DNA of 15,858 nucleotides from positions 1 to 15,858 of the forward strand of contig CAZCLD010000029.1 in the NCBI GenBank assembly GCA_964499425.1. Reading direction: 5' to 3'. The translations under genes were made by a program, and so were the position numbers. Below, in pieces: positions 1 to 7,390 of this stretch. The notes under the pieces are model-generated. The model was not told where the DNA came from, did no database searches, and saw only the letters and a program-made list of their open reading frames with translations. How positions within the stretch are numbered: position 1 is the stretch's first letter; every line of letters starts with the position of its first letter. Source of the DNA: JAQBYK01 sp964499425 (GTDB lineage: Bacteria; Patescibacteriota; Gracilibacteria; UBA1369; LOWO2-01-FULL-3).

Positions 1-736
1 AGGTAAATGGCCAAAATGGATGCCAGGGAGCCTGATCATTATCAATCTGAAAGTGAAGATGCGGAGTTGTCGCTGTACCCGTTGAACCAGACAGAGCAAT
101 CTGCTCTCCCTTCAGCACAGTATCGCCCTCTTCAACCAAATTCGAACTATTATGACTGTACGAGGAATAGAAAACGGTAGTAGCACTTGAACCATTAATC
201 TGAGGAAAATTGTTGTGCATGAGAACAATATGATGTCCAAATCCTGAGCTCTGAGCTGACTCTTTTATAACGGTACCATTGGCAATCGCGAAAATGGGGG
301 TGCCTTCAGGTATTTTTATATCCACAGCAGGATGAGAACCAGCGCCTTCAACCCCATCTAACTCATAACTACCTAAATAAGGGACAGAATAAGTGATTTT
401 AGCATTCCTAACCAAATCATCATCGGGATTTCCCCAAACTAACTCATCCGTACTCTTTTGAAGCTGAGTAGGATCATAAGTCGGGATAGCAACCAAATCA
501 GTATCATCAAGCTCACTATAAGCGAGATCCCATTTAGAAGATTCTAGACCTACCCAATCTGGAACCATTTGAATTGGATAAACAGTTCCATCAAAAGGCT
601 CATGCTCAGGCCAATCCAAAATACTCGCCCTATAAAGCCAGCTACCATCCATAAACCCAACTGTCCCAGTAACTAGCAAAGTGGCGAGAGCAAGGAGTCC
701 TCCCCTAAAACGTAACTTAGTAGATTTTGTCCACAT
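1..736 (-). CDS. M23-family murein endopeptidase, C-terminus cut by window edge
   Basis: The frame reads leftward from an ATG at 736 and is still open at base 1, giving 245 complete codons, so the C-terminus is missing. Residues about 11-29 form a hydrophobic segment after a basic N-terminus, read as a signal anchor or signal peptide. Residues 131-235 carry the complete M23 (LytM-like) zinc peptidase signature: GSHPAVD with H135 and D139, a YSH motif with H195, the GDTVLKGEQIALSGSTG stretch, and HLHF with H226 and H228. Enzymes of this family cleave peptide cross-links in peptidoglycan outside the membrane. With all the metal and catalytic residues present, it is more likely an active hydrolase than a degenerate activator. 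It diverges from tsaE, and an extended -10 box lies 30 nt upstream of the ATG. The region at 30-130 is acidic and unrecognised. Confidence 0.9.
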   Translation of the reverse strand, partial: MWTKSTKLRFRGGLLALATLLVTGTVGFMDGSWLYRASILDWPEHEPFDGTVYPIQMVPDWVGLESSKWDLAYSELDDTDLVAIPTYDPTQLQKSTDELVWGNPDDDLVRNAKITYSVPYLGSYELDGVEGAGSHPAVDIKIPEGTPIFAIANGTVIKESAQSSGFGHHIVLMHNNFPQINGSSATTVFYSSYSHNSSNLVEEGDTVLKGEQIALSGSTGTATTPHLHFQIDNDQAPWHPFWPFT

Positions 737-762
737 AATAGTTTATTTTGTTTTTAATTTCC

Positions 763-768
763 CATAAT
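763..768 (+). promoter_or_regulatory. Possible -10 box for tsaE, implying a leaderless mRNA
   Basis: CATAAT ends six bases before the tsaE ATG at 775, so transcription would start at or near the ATG itself. It shares the palindrome ATAATTAT (764-771) with the divergent M23 promoter. No good -35 is visible at the expected spacing (GTTTAT region), so this is tentative. Confidence 0.3.
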
Positions 769-775
769 TATAGCA
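767..775 (-). promoter_or_regulatory. Extended -10 promoter for the M23 peptidase gene
   Basis: On the minus strand the sequence reads TGC-TATAAT, a perfect extended -10 box. It is followed 30 nt later by the ATG of the M23 gene. No convincing -35 is present (TGTACT at the 17-bp position), which fits an extended -10 promoter. The TG overlaps the first two bases of the tsaE ATG on the other strand. Confidence 0.6.
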
Positions 776-1191
776 TGATAATCAGCAAAAGTACAGAACA
801 GACTCAGCGATTAGCAGGCACAGTCGCCGAAAAAATAAAGGGCGGTGGAACTGTTTGTCTGTACGGAGATCTTGGAAGTGGCAAAACCACTTTTACAAAG
901 GGAATAGCGGAGAAATTCAACATCGAAAAATTCTCAATAAAGAGTCCAACCTATACATATATAAGGCATTACCAAATGGATCGCTTCAATCTCTATCATA
1001 TTGACCTATATAGGTTAGAGGAGGTTGATGAGCTATTACTAAACGAAATTGAGGAAATAAGTGAGAATAGGAGAAATATAATCGTTATAGAATGGGCTGA
1101 CAGAATGAAAAACAATCTGACTGGCAAAAGGATTGAAGTCCACTTTGAATACCTTGGCGAAAATGCTCGTAAAATCAAAATCAATGATTGA
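775..1191 (+). CDS. tsaE: tRNA threonylcarbamoyladenosine biosynthesis ATPase TsaE
   Basis: TsaE is the ATPase that works with TsaB, TsaD and TsaC to place t6A at position 37 of ANN-decoding tRNAs in the cytoplasm. The 138-residue product has the P-loop GDLGSGKTT (residues 31-39), the switch-like SPTYTY (57-62), HIDLYR (75-80) and IEWADR (105-110), all in family order and at the family's usual length. An in-frame TTG at 748 would add nine residues. The ATG at 775 is preferred because the family begins just before the STEQT segment and because a candidate -10 box lies between the two codons. No Shine-Dalgarno sequence precedes it. Its last codons overlap the HD-domain gene by 8 nt, so the two are probably translated from one mRNA. 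Confidence 0.93.
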   Translation: MIISKSTEQTQRLAGTVAEKIKGGGTVCLYGDLGSGKTTFTKGIAEKFNIEKFSIKSPTYTYIRHYQMDRFNLYHIDLYRLEEVDELLLNEIEEISENRRNIIVIEWADRMKNNLTGKRIEVHFEYLGENARKIKIND

Positions 1192-1774
1192 AAAGGATAT
1201 AGAAGAAATCTATAAGGAATTTCATGTCCCTCATCACATAATTAACCATATGAAGGCAGTCGCAAACGTATGCGAGATTTTGTGTAGGGCCCTAAGGGAG
1301 AAAGGTATCAAGGTGAATATAAAACTAGTAAAAAAAGCAGCTCTACTACATGATGTGCTGAGGGTGTGTGATATCAACAGCTTTGATGACAAGTATTTTT
1401 CATCTCACAAAAAAAGAGGGGATATCCCAGTCTGGAAGGAGCTAAGAGAGAAATATGGAAAAATCGGACATGAAAAAGCAATGGCCAAAGTACTCAAAGA
1501 TCGAGGACAAGAAGATTTGGCCAAATTAGTAAGCAAACACGCATTCTTCGAAATTGACAATCTCAAAAATTGGGAAGAAAAGATTCTCTACTATGCTGAC
1601 AAGAGAATAGACAGAGACAAAATAGTTAGCCTAAAAAAGAGATTCGAAGAAGGATCAAAGCGTAATAGGAAGATTGACGATGATCACAAAAAAATCGCTC
1701 AATACGAAAACAGAGTTTACCTTTTAGAAGAGGAATTTAGGGAGATTTTAGGTGAAACTATTGATGAGATCTAA
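1184..1774 (+). CDS. HD-domain metal-dependent phosphohydrolase
   Basis: The 196-residue protein shows the full HD-superfamily ligand set: H22 in NHMKAV, H56-D57 in ALLHDVL, H96 in KIGHEKA, H119 in SKHAFF and D139 in YYADKRID. This pattern is typical of small HDIG-like hydrolases acting on nucleotides or phosphate esters. The substrate cannot be read from the sequence. The C-terminal 45 residues are charged and probably helical. The start chosen is the ATG at 1184 inside the end of tsaE (ATGATTGA overlap). An ATG at 1163 or a TTG at 1133 would extend it into tsaE, but the homology-like region begins only after 1184. The 3' end overlaps the convergent 3D-domain gene by 27 bp. Pairing with tsaE suggests co-expression, not necessarily a shared pathway. 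Confidence 0.82.
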   Translation: MIEKDIEEIYKEFHVPHHIINHMKAVANVCEILCRALREKGIKVNIKLVKKAALLHDVLRVCDINSFDDKYFSSHKKRGDIPVWKELREKYGKIGHEKAMAKVLKDRGQEDLAKLVSKHAFFEIDNLKNWEEKILYYADKRIDRDKIVSLKKRFEEGSKRNRKIDDDHKKIAQYENRVYLLEEEFREILGETIDEI

Positions 1775-2950
1775 GGTAGATGGCCCAACCCGACCAGCAC
1801 CAAGTGAATCTGTAGAGTCAATGAGATTGTGTTCAATCTGGAATTTCTCTACTGCGTCTCTGGTAACTTGACCATAGTAATCTGTAATCAGGCTGCCTTC
1901 AAAAAAGCCTCTGGCCTTCAGGAATTTCTGAAGACTAACCACATCAGGACCGACTGCCCCATATCCTAGCTCAGAAGCTAGCAGCTGTGGGAACTTCTCT
2001 GCAGTAGTAAGGGCAACTTGAGTGGTAGTATAGGTTCTAGCTACAATTATCTCGTTCATGCGATCACGGGTCTTGGGCCCAAATATTCCAGCCCCAATCG
2101 AATCCATGTCTCCAACCAATCTTTGTGACTGCTGAAACTTAAAAACCGCGTGCTCGGTTATGGGTCCGTAATAACCACTCAAATCAGTCTTAAAAAAGTT
2201 TAGACGCTTAAGTTCACTCTGAAGCTCAGTAACCGCAGAACCAGAACTGCCAAGCTTAAGATCAACATCCAATTTAGCGGTAGACGCTGATGGCGCCACG
2301 GTAGTATTAACAACAGGTGCAGATGAAACAGAATCGCCAGAGATAGTGTTAAATGAATCATAAACCATTACACAATCGCGAGGAGTTCTTTCCTCATCAG
2401 AATATCCATCAAGAGCTATTTGCTCAACAATCGAATCATTCTGACCATAAACTACAACATCAAAGGTTCGTTTGCCCCAATTCATGGCTCTCTCAAGACC
2501 CTTGTCACCATATCCCATCCAAACGTCGAGTCTATCATAGACACCAGGGATCCCATTAGAAGCCTTTATTGCGCCTCCTCGATCATGTACTGCCACAATC
2601 CCAATTCCTGGAATATCCATCTTAGTCCCAAATGCATAGCTCTTTGGAGCAGCAATCATTCCAGGGTATACCGGAGTACCATCTGCGCTATTTACACCAC
2701 TTCCATTTAATCGGATGTCGCCCTCATAACTCCCGGTAACATACCGATTTTGACAAGGGAGGGGAGAGTAATAGGCAGATATGGTAAAAGTTCTACTATA
2801 AGGATAATTAACATTGCCATCTGCGGCAGCCAGCTCCTGTGCGACAACAAGTTCTCCATGAAAGGTTGAGCCAGTCGCCACAGTGAAAAATGCCAGAATA
2901 ACTACAAATAGATCCGTGAACACTCTTTTTAGGAAATCCAATACCTTCAT
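1748..2950 (-). CDS. Secreted 3D-domain protein with two peptidoglycan-binding repeats
   Basis: The 400-residue protein starts with a basic patch and a hydrophobic segment (about 11-27) ahead of a plausible cleavage region near 36-43, so it is probably exported. Residues 55-170 form a 3D domain, the double-psi beta-barrel related to the MltA and RlpA cores. Its three aspartates are D123 (VHDRGG), D139 and D142 (YDRLDVWMG). Two PG_binding_1 repeats follow, at about 230-300 and 328-398. Each has LQ..L, YYG..T..AV.KFQ and GAG..GP.T elements, and linkers rich in S, T, A and V separate the parts. Family knowledge makes it a murein-binding, possibly lytic-transglycosylase-like, wall remodelling protein. 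The 3D fold alone does not prove catalysis. It has its own extended -10 promoter and ends tail to tail within the HD-domain gene. Confidence 0.87.
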   Translation of the reverse strand: MKVLDFLKRVFTDLFVVILAFFTVATGSTFHGELVVAQELAAADGNVNYPYSRTFTISAYYSPLPCQNRYVTGSYEGDIRLNGSGVNSADGTPVYPGMIAAPKSYAFGTKMDIPGIGIVAVHDRGGAIKASNGIPGVYDRLDVWMGYGDKGLERAMNWGKRTFDVVVYGQNDSIVEQIALDGYSDEERTPRDCVMVYDSFNTISGDSVSSAPVVNTTVAPSASTAKLDVDLKLGSSGSAVTELQSELKRLNFFKTDLSGYYGPITEHAVFKFQQSQRLVGDMDSIGAGIFGPKTRDRMNEIIVARTYTTTQVALTTAEKFPQLLASELGYGAVGPDVVSLQKFLKARGFFEGSLITDYYGQVTRDAVEKFQIEHNLIDSTDSLGAGRVGPSTLDLINSFT

Positions 2951-2984
2951 TTTTGTTTTTATTTTTGTTTAAAAATTTCCTGAA

Positions 2985-2993
2985 ATTATACCA
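2985..2993 (-). promoter_or_regulatory. Extended -10 promoter for the 3D-domain gene
   Basis: The minus strand reads TGG-TATAAT, a perfect extended -10, 34 nt before the ATG at 2950. The leader is A-rich and contains GGAAATT and AAACAAAA stretches closely matching the leader of the M23 gene. The -35 position (GGGCTT) is poor and lies inside the terminator hairpin of the upstream gene. Confidence 0.65.
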
Positions 2994-3006
2994 CAAAAAG
3001 CGAACA

Positions 3007-3026
3007 CAAGCCCGAAGGGGGACTTG
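3007..3026 (-). terminator. Probable intrinsic terminator after the coupling-ATPase gene
   Basis: On the minus strand the hairpin is CAAG-(T)-CCC, loop, GGG-CTTG, with one unpaired T. A T-rich tract including TTTTT follows at 2999-2995. It lies 34 nt beyond the stop of the ATPase gene and just before the 3D-gene promoter. The T-tract is offset by about seven bases, so termination may be incomplete. Confidence 0.55.
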
Positions 3027-3059
3027 CAATTTACATGAATTATGCCGTTATAAAATTAC

Positions 3060-5540
3060 CTAGGTAGCACCTATTCTCCTCAAAATCTCGCGATCTACAA
3101 AATCCCTATCACGACCATATTTGAGGCGAGAAAGCTGTTTATAGGCCTCAGAAGCCTCTCTGTCACCCTCCTCAGTATAGGGATTAATGGGGATAATACT
3201 AAAAGGTCGACTTGGTTGAGTATCAATAGATAGCTTCATGCATGCTTTAAATTTATCGATATTAATCAGATCCTGATCACTAAAGACAGGAGCCATTTCC
3301 TTAGCCATGTGCTCAGCATCCTGGGCGCCAATCTTATAACACATCATTGACCCAATATTTCCAAAAACTGCATCCTTGAGATTCGCCCCCTTCTTACGTC
3401 CACCGGTTTCATCCTCAAGTTGCCCCAAGTACTGATGAGCAATCGCAAGTCCAAGGCGATACTTTCTTGCCTCTGACAAAATAGTCTCAATACTCTCAGT
3501 TACATAATTTTGGAACTCATCGATATATAGGAAGAAATCCTTGCGATCCTTCTTGTCAATCTTTTGCCTTTTCAAAGCAGCCATCTGTATTTTTTGCACA
3601 ATAATCAAACCAAGAAGTTTAGAATTGATTTCACCCACTGTACCCTTGGAAAGATTCATCAAAAGAATTTTACCTTCCTGCATAACCTCACTGAAATCAA
3701 AAGCAGAGTTAGTTTGTCCAATGATGTTCCTCATCATCGTATTCGTAACAAATTGACCAAATTTAGCAGCAAAGTAAGGAATCATTTCCTGCTTCTCCCT
3801 GGCGCCCGTTTTAGCCATTTGGTGATCCCAGAAAGAAGCTACAACGGGATTAGTTACATGCTGACGTTTAACCTTGGCAAAGTCATCATCTGTAAAGAGC
3901 CTTACGATATCGGTAAGAGCACCACCGGCGGGATCTGACATCAAAGTCAAACAACCATTTCTGAAATAATCCTGAATTCGAGGTCCAAAAACCTCTTCAT
4001 CAAATAGCTTGATCATAATATTCATAGAATCCAGGGCCACAAGCTCCTTGTCCTCCCAGGTATCTCCTTCAAGCAGATTCAGGCCAAGAGGTCTATCCAT
4101 ATCAGACGGATCAAAATAAATGACATCATCAGCCCTCGATCTCGGCACAAATGGCAATATGTCTTCAATCAATGATCCATGAGGATCTATTACACAAAGC
4201 CCATTACCATTTTTGAGATCCTGTCTTATCATGACTTGCAGGATGGATGATTTACCAGTACCCGTTTGCCCAATGACATAAAAATGTCTAAACCGATCTT
4301 CATTCTTCATTCGTATTTCTTTCTTCTCATTTCGATGGACATTGTGGCCGAGTAACAAGCCTTCGTCAGGAATGTTAGGAGGCGCAGGGGCAATCTTGAA
4401 GTTTTGCCATGCAATACAAGTCTGCTTATTAAAGCGAATGTTTGGTATGTGAAAAAGACTAGCAAGCTCCTCTGGAGAAAATATCATTCTCTGCCTCAAA
4501 ACAAATTGATTAACACCACGCCGGAAATTTCGAAAAATAAAATTTGAAATAAGAGCCTTGTTATTATGCCATCTTGTATAGTCCAACTGATTGGCATTAG
4601 TCGTATTGAATTGAGAAAAAGCACCCCTCATAGAAACCAAGTTTGTCCTGGCCTCTTGTTTGGTTTTGGCTGAGGAAACAAGGCGGATAACAGTCTCAAA
4701 TCCTGACTTAGCATTCTTCTCCTCAATCGCCTTAACCTCTTCATCGGTAATCGGTGTAGTCCTCGTACTTACACCATCCTTGTCCATATTCTGAACATTC
4801 TCACCACGCACAATGAGATCAAAGAGTGAGCTCACCCATGTTATAGGATTATACCACTCGAACCCAGACCCTCCCTTGCTCTGAAATATCTTGCTAGCAA
4901 CCTTTCGACCCTTTTTCTGCCAGCCATCTTTGCGGGGCCGAACCATTATCTGTATAGCTGCACCCTCGTCCTTATCAATCTTTGACAAGGAATTAATGAC
5001 AGCATTCAAGGGATCAGCGGTCATACGACTATATGTTTTAAAAGGGAACCAAAATTTCTTCTTTGCAACGATAAATAGAGACTCGACTTTGCTCTTAGGC
5101 TGAAAAATATTGTAATCCTCAACCTGCTCTACGTGTGATTCAGGATAAAATGCAGTTAATTGCTTCTCAACAATTTCTGTGAGCTTTCTTGGACAAACAA
5201 TGAAGAATCTAACCTGTCCCTCTATCACAGCATATTCAAATGAAAGAAAATCCTGGGAAGTAAATATTTTGTACCATTCTCGAGTATAAAGACTGTGTAG
5301 AGACTCAAAGAATTGGGTCATAACTCCACCTGTGATCTCCTTAAAGTCCTTCTGGGTAGAATACGCTTCGCCCTCGACCTCTCTGTCCTCCTTGGATTCG
5401 CGCTTAGGGACTCGGATATCAAGAAAAACCATATTAAAGGAGCGCGCTAAGTTCATCCTATAGCGAATATAACGAAACAAACCAGCAATCGCCGCGACTG
5501 CTCCAATTATGATTAGGATTACAATTAGCCAAGTGGGCAT
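3060..5540 (-). CDS. TraD/VirD4-type coupling ATPase, membrane-anchored
   Basis: The 826-residue protein has one N-terminal membrane helix (about 3-22) and then a roughly 380-residue region that I do not recognise as a named domain. A RecA-like motor domain follows, with Walker A GQTGTGKSS at 424-432 (K430, S431), the VIDPHGSL strand after it, and a Walker B with D674-E675 in LYIDEFQNY. The segments LSEARKYRLGLAIAHQY and GNIGSMMCYKIG are characteristic of the TraD/TrwB/VirD4 coupling-protein group. Family knowledge makes it a DNA- or protein-translocating hexamer at the inner membrane. The start is the ATG at 5540; a TTG immediately upstream is less likely. No relaxase or type IV secretion gene is in this window, so its partner system is unknown. 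An extended -10 box lies within the end of aspS. Confidence 0.88.
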   Translation of the reverse strand: MPTWLIVILIIIGAVAAIAGLFRYIRYRMNLARSFNMVFLDIRVPKRESKEDREVEGEAYSTQKDFKEITGGVMTQFFESLHSLYTREWYKIFTSQDFLSFEYAVIEGQVRFFIVCPRKLTEIVEKQLTAFYPESHVEQVEDYNIFQPKSKVESLFIVAKKKFWFPFKTYSRMTADPLNAVINSLSKIDKDEGAAIQIMVRPRKDGWQKKGRKVASKIFQSKGGSGFEWYNPITWVSSLFDLIVRGENVQNMDKDGVSTRTTPITDEEVKAIEEKNAKSGFETVIRLVSSAKTKQEARTNLVSMRGAFSQFNTTNANQLDYTRWHNNKALISNFIFRNFRRGVNQFVLRQRMIFSPEELASLFHIPNIRFNKQTCIAWQNFKIAPAPPNIPDEGLLLGHNVHRNEKKEIRMKNEDRFRHFYVIGQTGTGKSSILQVMIRQDLKNGNGLCVIDPHGSLIEDILPFVPRSRADDVIYFDPSDMDRPLGLNLLEGDTWEDKELVALDSMNIMIKLFDEEVFGPRIQDYFRNGCLTLMSDPAGGALTDIVRLFTDDDFAKVKRQHVTNPVVASFWDHQMAKTGAREKQEMIPYFAAKFGQFVTNTMMRNIIGQTNSAFDFSEVMQEGKILLMNLSKGTVGEINSKLLGLIIVQKIQMAALKRQKIDKKDRKDFFLYIDEFQNYVTESIETILSEARKYRLGLAIAHQYLGQLEDETGGRKKGANLKDAVFGNIGSMMCYKIGAQDAEHMAKEMAPVFSDQDLINIDKFKACMKLSIDTQPSRPFSIIPINPYTEEGDREASEAYKQLSRLKYGRDRDFVDREILRRIGAT

Positions 5541-5563
5541 CAAAATGCAATTAAAGTCTTATC

Positions 5564-5572
5564 ATTCTAGCA
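5564..5572 (-). promoter_or_regulatory. Extended -10 promoter for the coupling-ATPase gene
   Basis: The minus strand reads TGC-TAGAAT, 23 nt before the ATG at 5540, beginning at the last aspS sense codons. A weak -35 (TGGATA, 4 of 6) sits 17 bp upstream inside aspS. It would allow the ATPase gene to be expressed independently of aspS. Confidence 0.45.
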
Positions 5573-7345
5573 TTATTTGTCCTTTATATCCACCTTTATA
5601 TGAAGTTCTTCAAGCTGTTCCTTAGGCATAGGTGAAGGTGCACCCAACATAAGGTCCTTAGCCTTTTGATCTTTCGGGAAGGCAATAACCTCACGGATGT
5701 TGGGTTCATCAGCAAAAATCATCACCAATCTATCAAGTCCCCAAGCAATACCACCATGAGGCGGAGCCCCATATTCAAAGGCCTCAAGCATATGACCAAA
5801 TCGTTGCTCTGCATCCTCGTCAGTAATTTCCAAAATATCAAAAACCTTCTTTTGAACCTTTTGCTCGTGAATCCTTATTGAGCCACCAGCAATTTCATTT
5901 CCATTTAGGGCTATGTCATAGGCTTTTGCTAAAGCGGTCTTGGGGCTTTTCTCTATATCCTCATAACTATGAGGAGCAGTAAAAGGATGATGTACAGCGT
6001 CGAGCCTACCTGATTCTTCATCATGCTCAAACATGGGGAAATCCTTCACCCAACAAAATGCAAAGAGATCCTCGTCAATCATTTTAAGCTCATTGGCGAC
6101 AGCAAGACGAACATATCCAAGAGACTCACATGCAATCTCAAAAGAATCAGCTGAAAAGAAAATGATATCGCCTGACTGGGCATTGCACCGCTCTATGATC
6201 GCAGCTGTTTCCTCATCTTTAAAAAACTTAAGGACAGGTGACCTAGGGCCCTCCTTGTCCATAATTATATATGCCAAACCCTTAGCCCTATAAATCCTAG
6301 CAATCTCAGTAAATTCATCAATCTGTTTCCTAGTAAATGTGGCGGCCCCTGGTACTCTCAATGCCTTTACCACACCCCCACCTTCAACGGCAGATTTAAA
6401 CACGGAAAAATCACAGGTACTGGCTATATCTGAAATATCTGAAAATGGAAGATCAAATCTCAAATCCGGCTTGTCACTACCATACAAATTCATTGCCTCA
6501 TCATAGGTTAAGACCGGAAAAGGGGTCTCCTTAATCTTCTTGTGCGGTGCAAATTGCTTGCAAAGCGCAATCAACAGGCGTTCTTGAACATCCATTACTT
6601 CCTCCATCTCAACAAAAGACATCTCGACGTCCAATTGAGTAAACTCAGGCTGCCTATCACCTCTTTGATCCTCATCCCTAAAGCACCTCGCTATTTGGAA
6701 GTACTTATCAAAGCCTGCAATCATCAAAAGCTGCTTAAGTTGCTGAGGTGACTGAGGCAAAACATAAAATGTCCCCTCATAAAGGCGAGAAGGCACCAAA
6801 TACTCCCGGCTCCCCTCAGGCGTTCCCTTTATGAGAATAGGTGTTTCAATCTCAGCAAATTCCTCCTTATCTAAAAAGTCACGTACAAATTTGATGATTT
6901 TATTTCGTAGCAAAATGTTGTTCTTAAGCCTCTCCCTCCGGAGATCCAGATATCGATATTTCAGGCGCAAATCTTCGCCCACTTCCTTTGACTGATCAAT
7001 TTCAAATGGGGGAGTCTTAGATGTATTAAGAACTTCAAGCTTCTTAACAAGAACCTCAATCTTTCCAGTGTCCATGCTTTCGTTTGCTTGCCCCTCCAAT
7101 CTTTCTCTAACTTCTCCCTCGATCATTACAACATACTCACTTCTAACTGTGTCCATCATTTCATGAGCAGCAGAAAAATCCTCAGGGTCAGACACAATTT
7201 GGGTGAGACCATATCTATCTCTCAGATCAATGAATATCACACCTCCATGATCACGACGTCTATGAACCCAACCGGACAAAGTAACTGATTGACCAACACA
7301 CTTTTCATCTAAATCATTACAATTGTGAGTTCTATATTTAGGCAT
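5573..7345 (-). CDS. aspS: Aspartyl-tRNA synthetase (probably non-discriminating)
   Basis: This 590-residue class IIb synthetase charges tRNA-Asp. An N-terminal OB-fold anticodon domain (GWVHRRRDHGG at about 25-35) is followed by the class II catalytic domain, with motif 2 FRDEDQRGDRQPEF from F222 and motif 3 GGIAWGLDR at 531-539. A bacterial-type GAD insertion (about 285-410, including GGGVVKALRVPG) sits between them. The length is normal for bacterial AspRS. H33 in RRRDHGG is the residue seen in non-discriminating enzymes that also charge tRNA-Asn, where E. coli AspRS has Leu; this is inference from one position. The ATG at 7345 lies 45 nt after the dnaE stop, with no Shine-Dalgarno and no clear promoter, so it is probably co-transcribed with dnaE. 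Confidence 0.97.
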   Translation of the reverse strand: MPKYRTHNCNDLDEKCVGQSVTLSGWVHRRRDHGGVIFIDLRDRYGLTQIVSDPEDFSAAHEMMDTVRSEYVVMIEGEVRERLEGQANESMDTGKIEVLVKKLEVLNTSKTPPFEIDQSKEVGEDLRLKYRYLDLRRERLKNNILLRNKIIKFVRDFLDKEEFAEIETPILIKGTPEGSREYLVPSRLYEGTFYVLPQSPQQLKQLLMIAGFDKYFQIARCFRDEDQRGDRQPEFTQLDVEMSFVEMEEVMDVQERLLIALCKQFAPHKKIKETPFPVLTYDEAMNLYGSDKPDLRFDLPFSDISDIASTCDFSVFKSAVEGGGVVKALRVPGAATFTRKQIDEFTEIARIYRAKGLAYIIMDKEGPRSPVLKFFKDEETAAIIERCNAQSGDIIFFSADSFEIACESLGYVRLAVANELKMIDEDLFAFCWVKDFPMFEHDEESGRLDAVHHPFTAPHSYEDIEKSPKTALAKAYDIALNGNEIAGGSIRIHEQKVQKKVFDILEITDEDAEQRFGHMLEAFEYGAPPHGGIAWGLDRLVMIFADEPNIREVIAFPKDQKAKDLMLGAPSPMPKEQLEELHIKVDIKDK

Positions 7346-7390
7346 ATTAAGTATTAAAAAAAATGCAGTCCAATCTTAGAGAAGAACCAT

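Noticed and set aside
2808..3029. Minus-strand open frame across the 3D-gene start
   Set aside because: It runs out of frame through the terminator, promoter and signal peptide of the 3D gene; the product has no family features.
3564..3938. Plus-strand open frame of 124 codons opposite the coupling ATPase
   Set aside because: It is antisense to the conserved motor domain including Walker B, with no recognisable protein features.
7354..7375. TTGGAC plus a TTAATA-like -10 before aspS
   Set aside because: With the right spacing the -10 would overlap the aspS ATG, and the T8 run makes such matches likely by chance.
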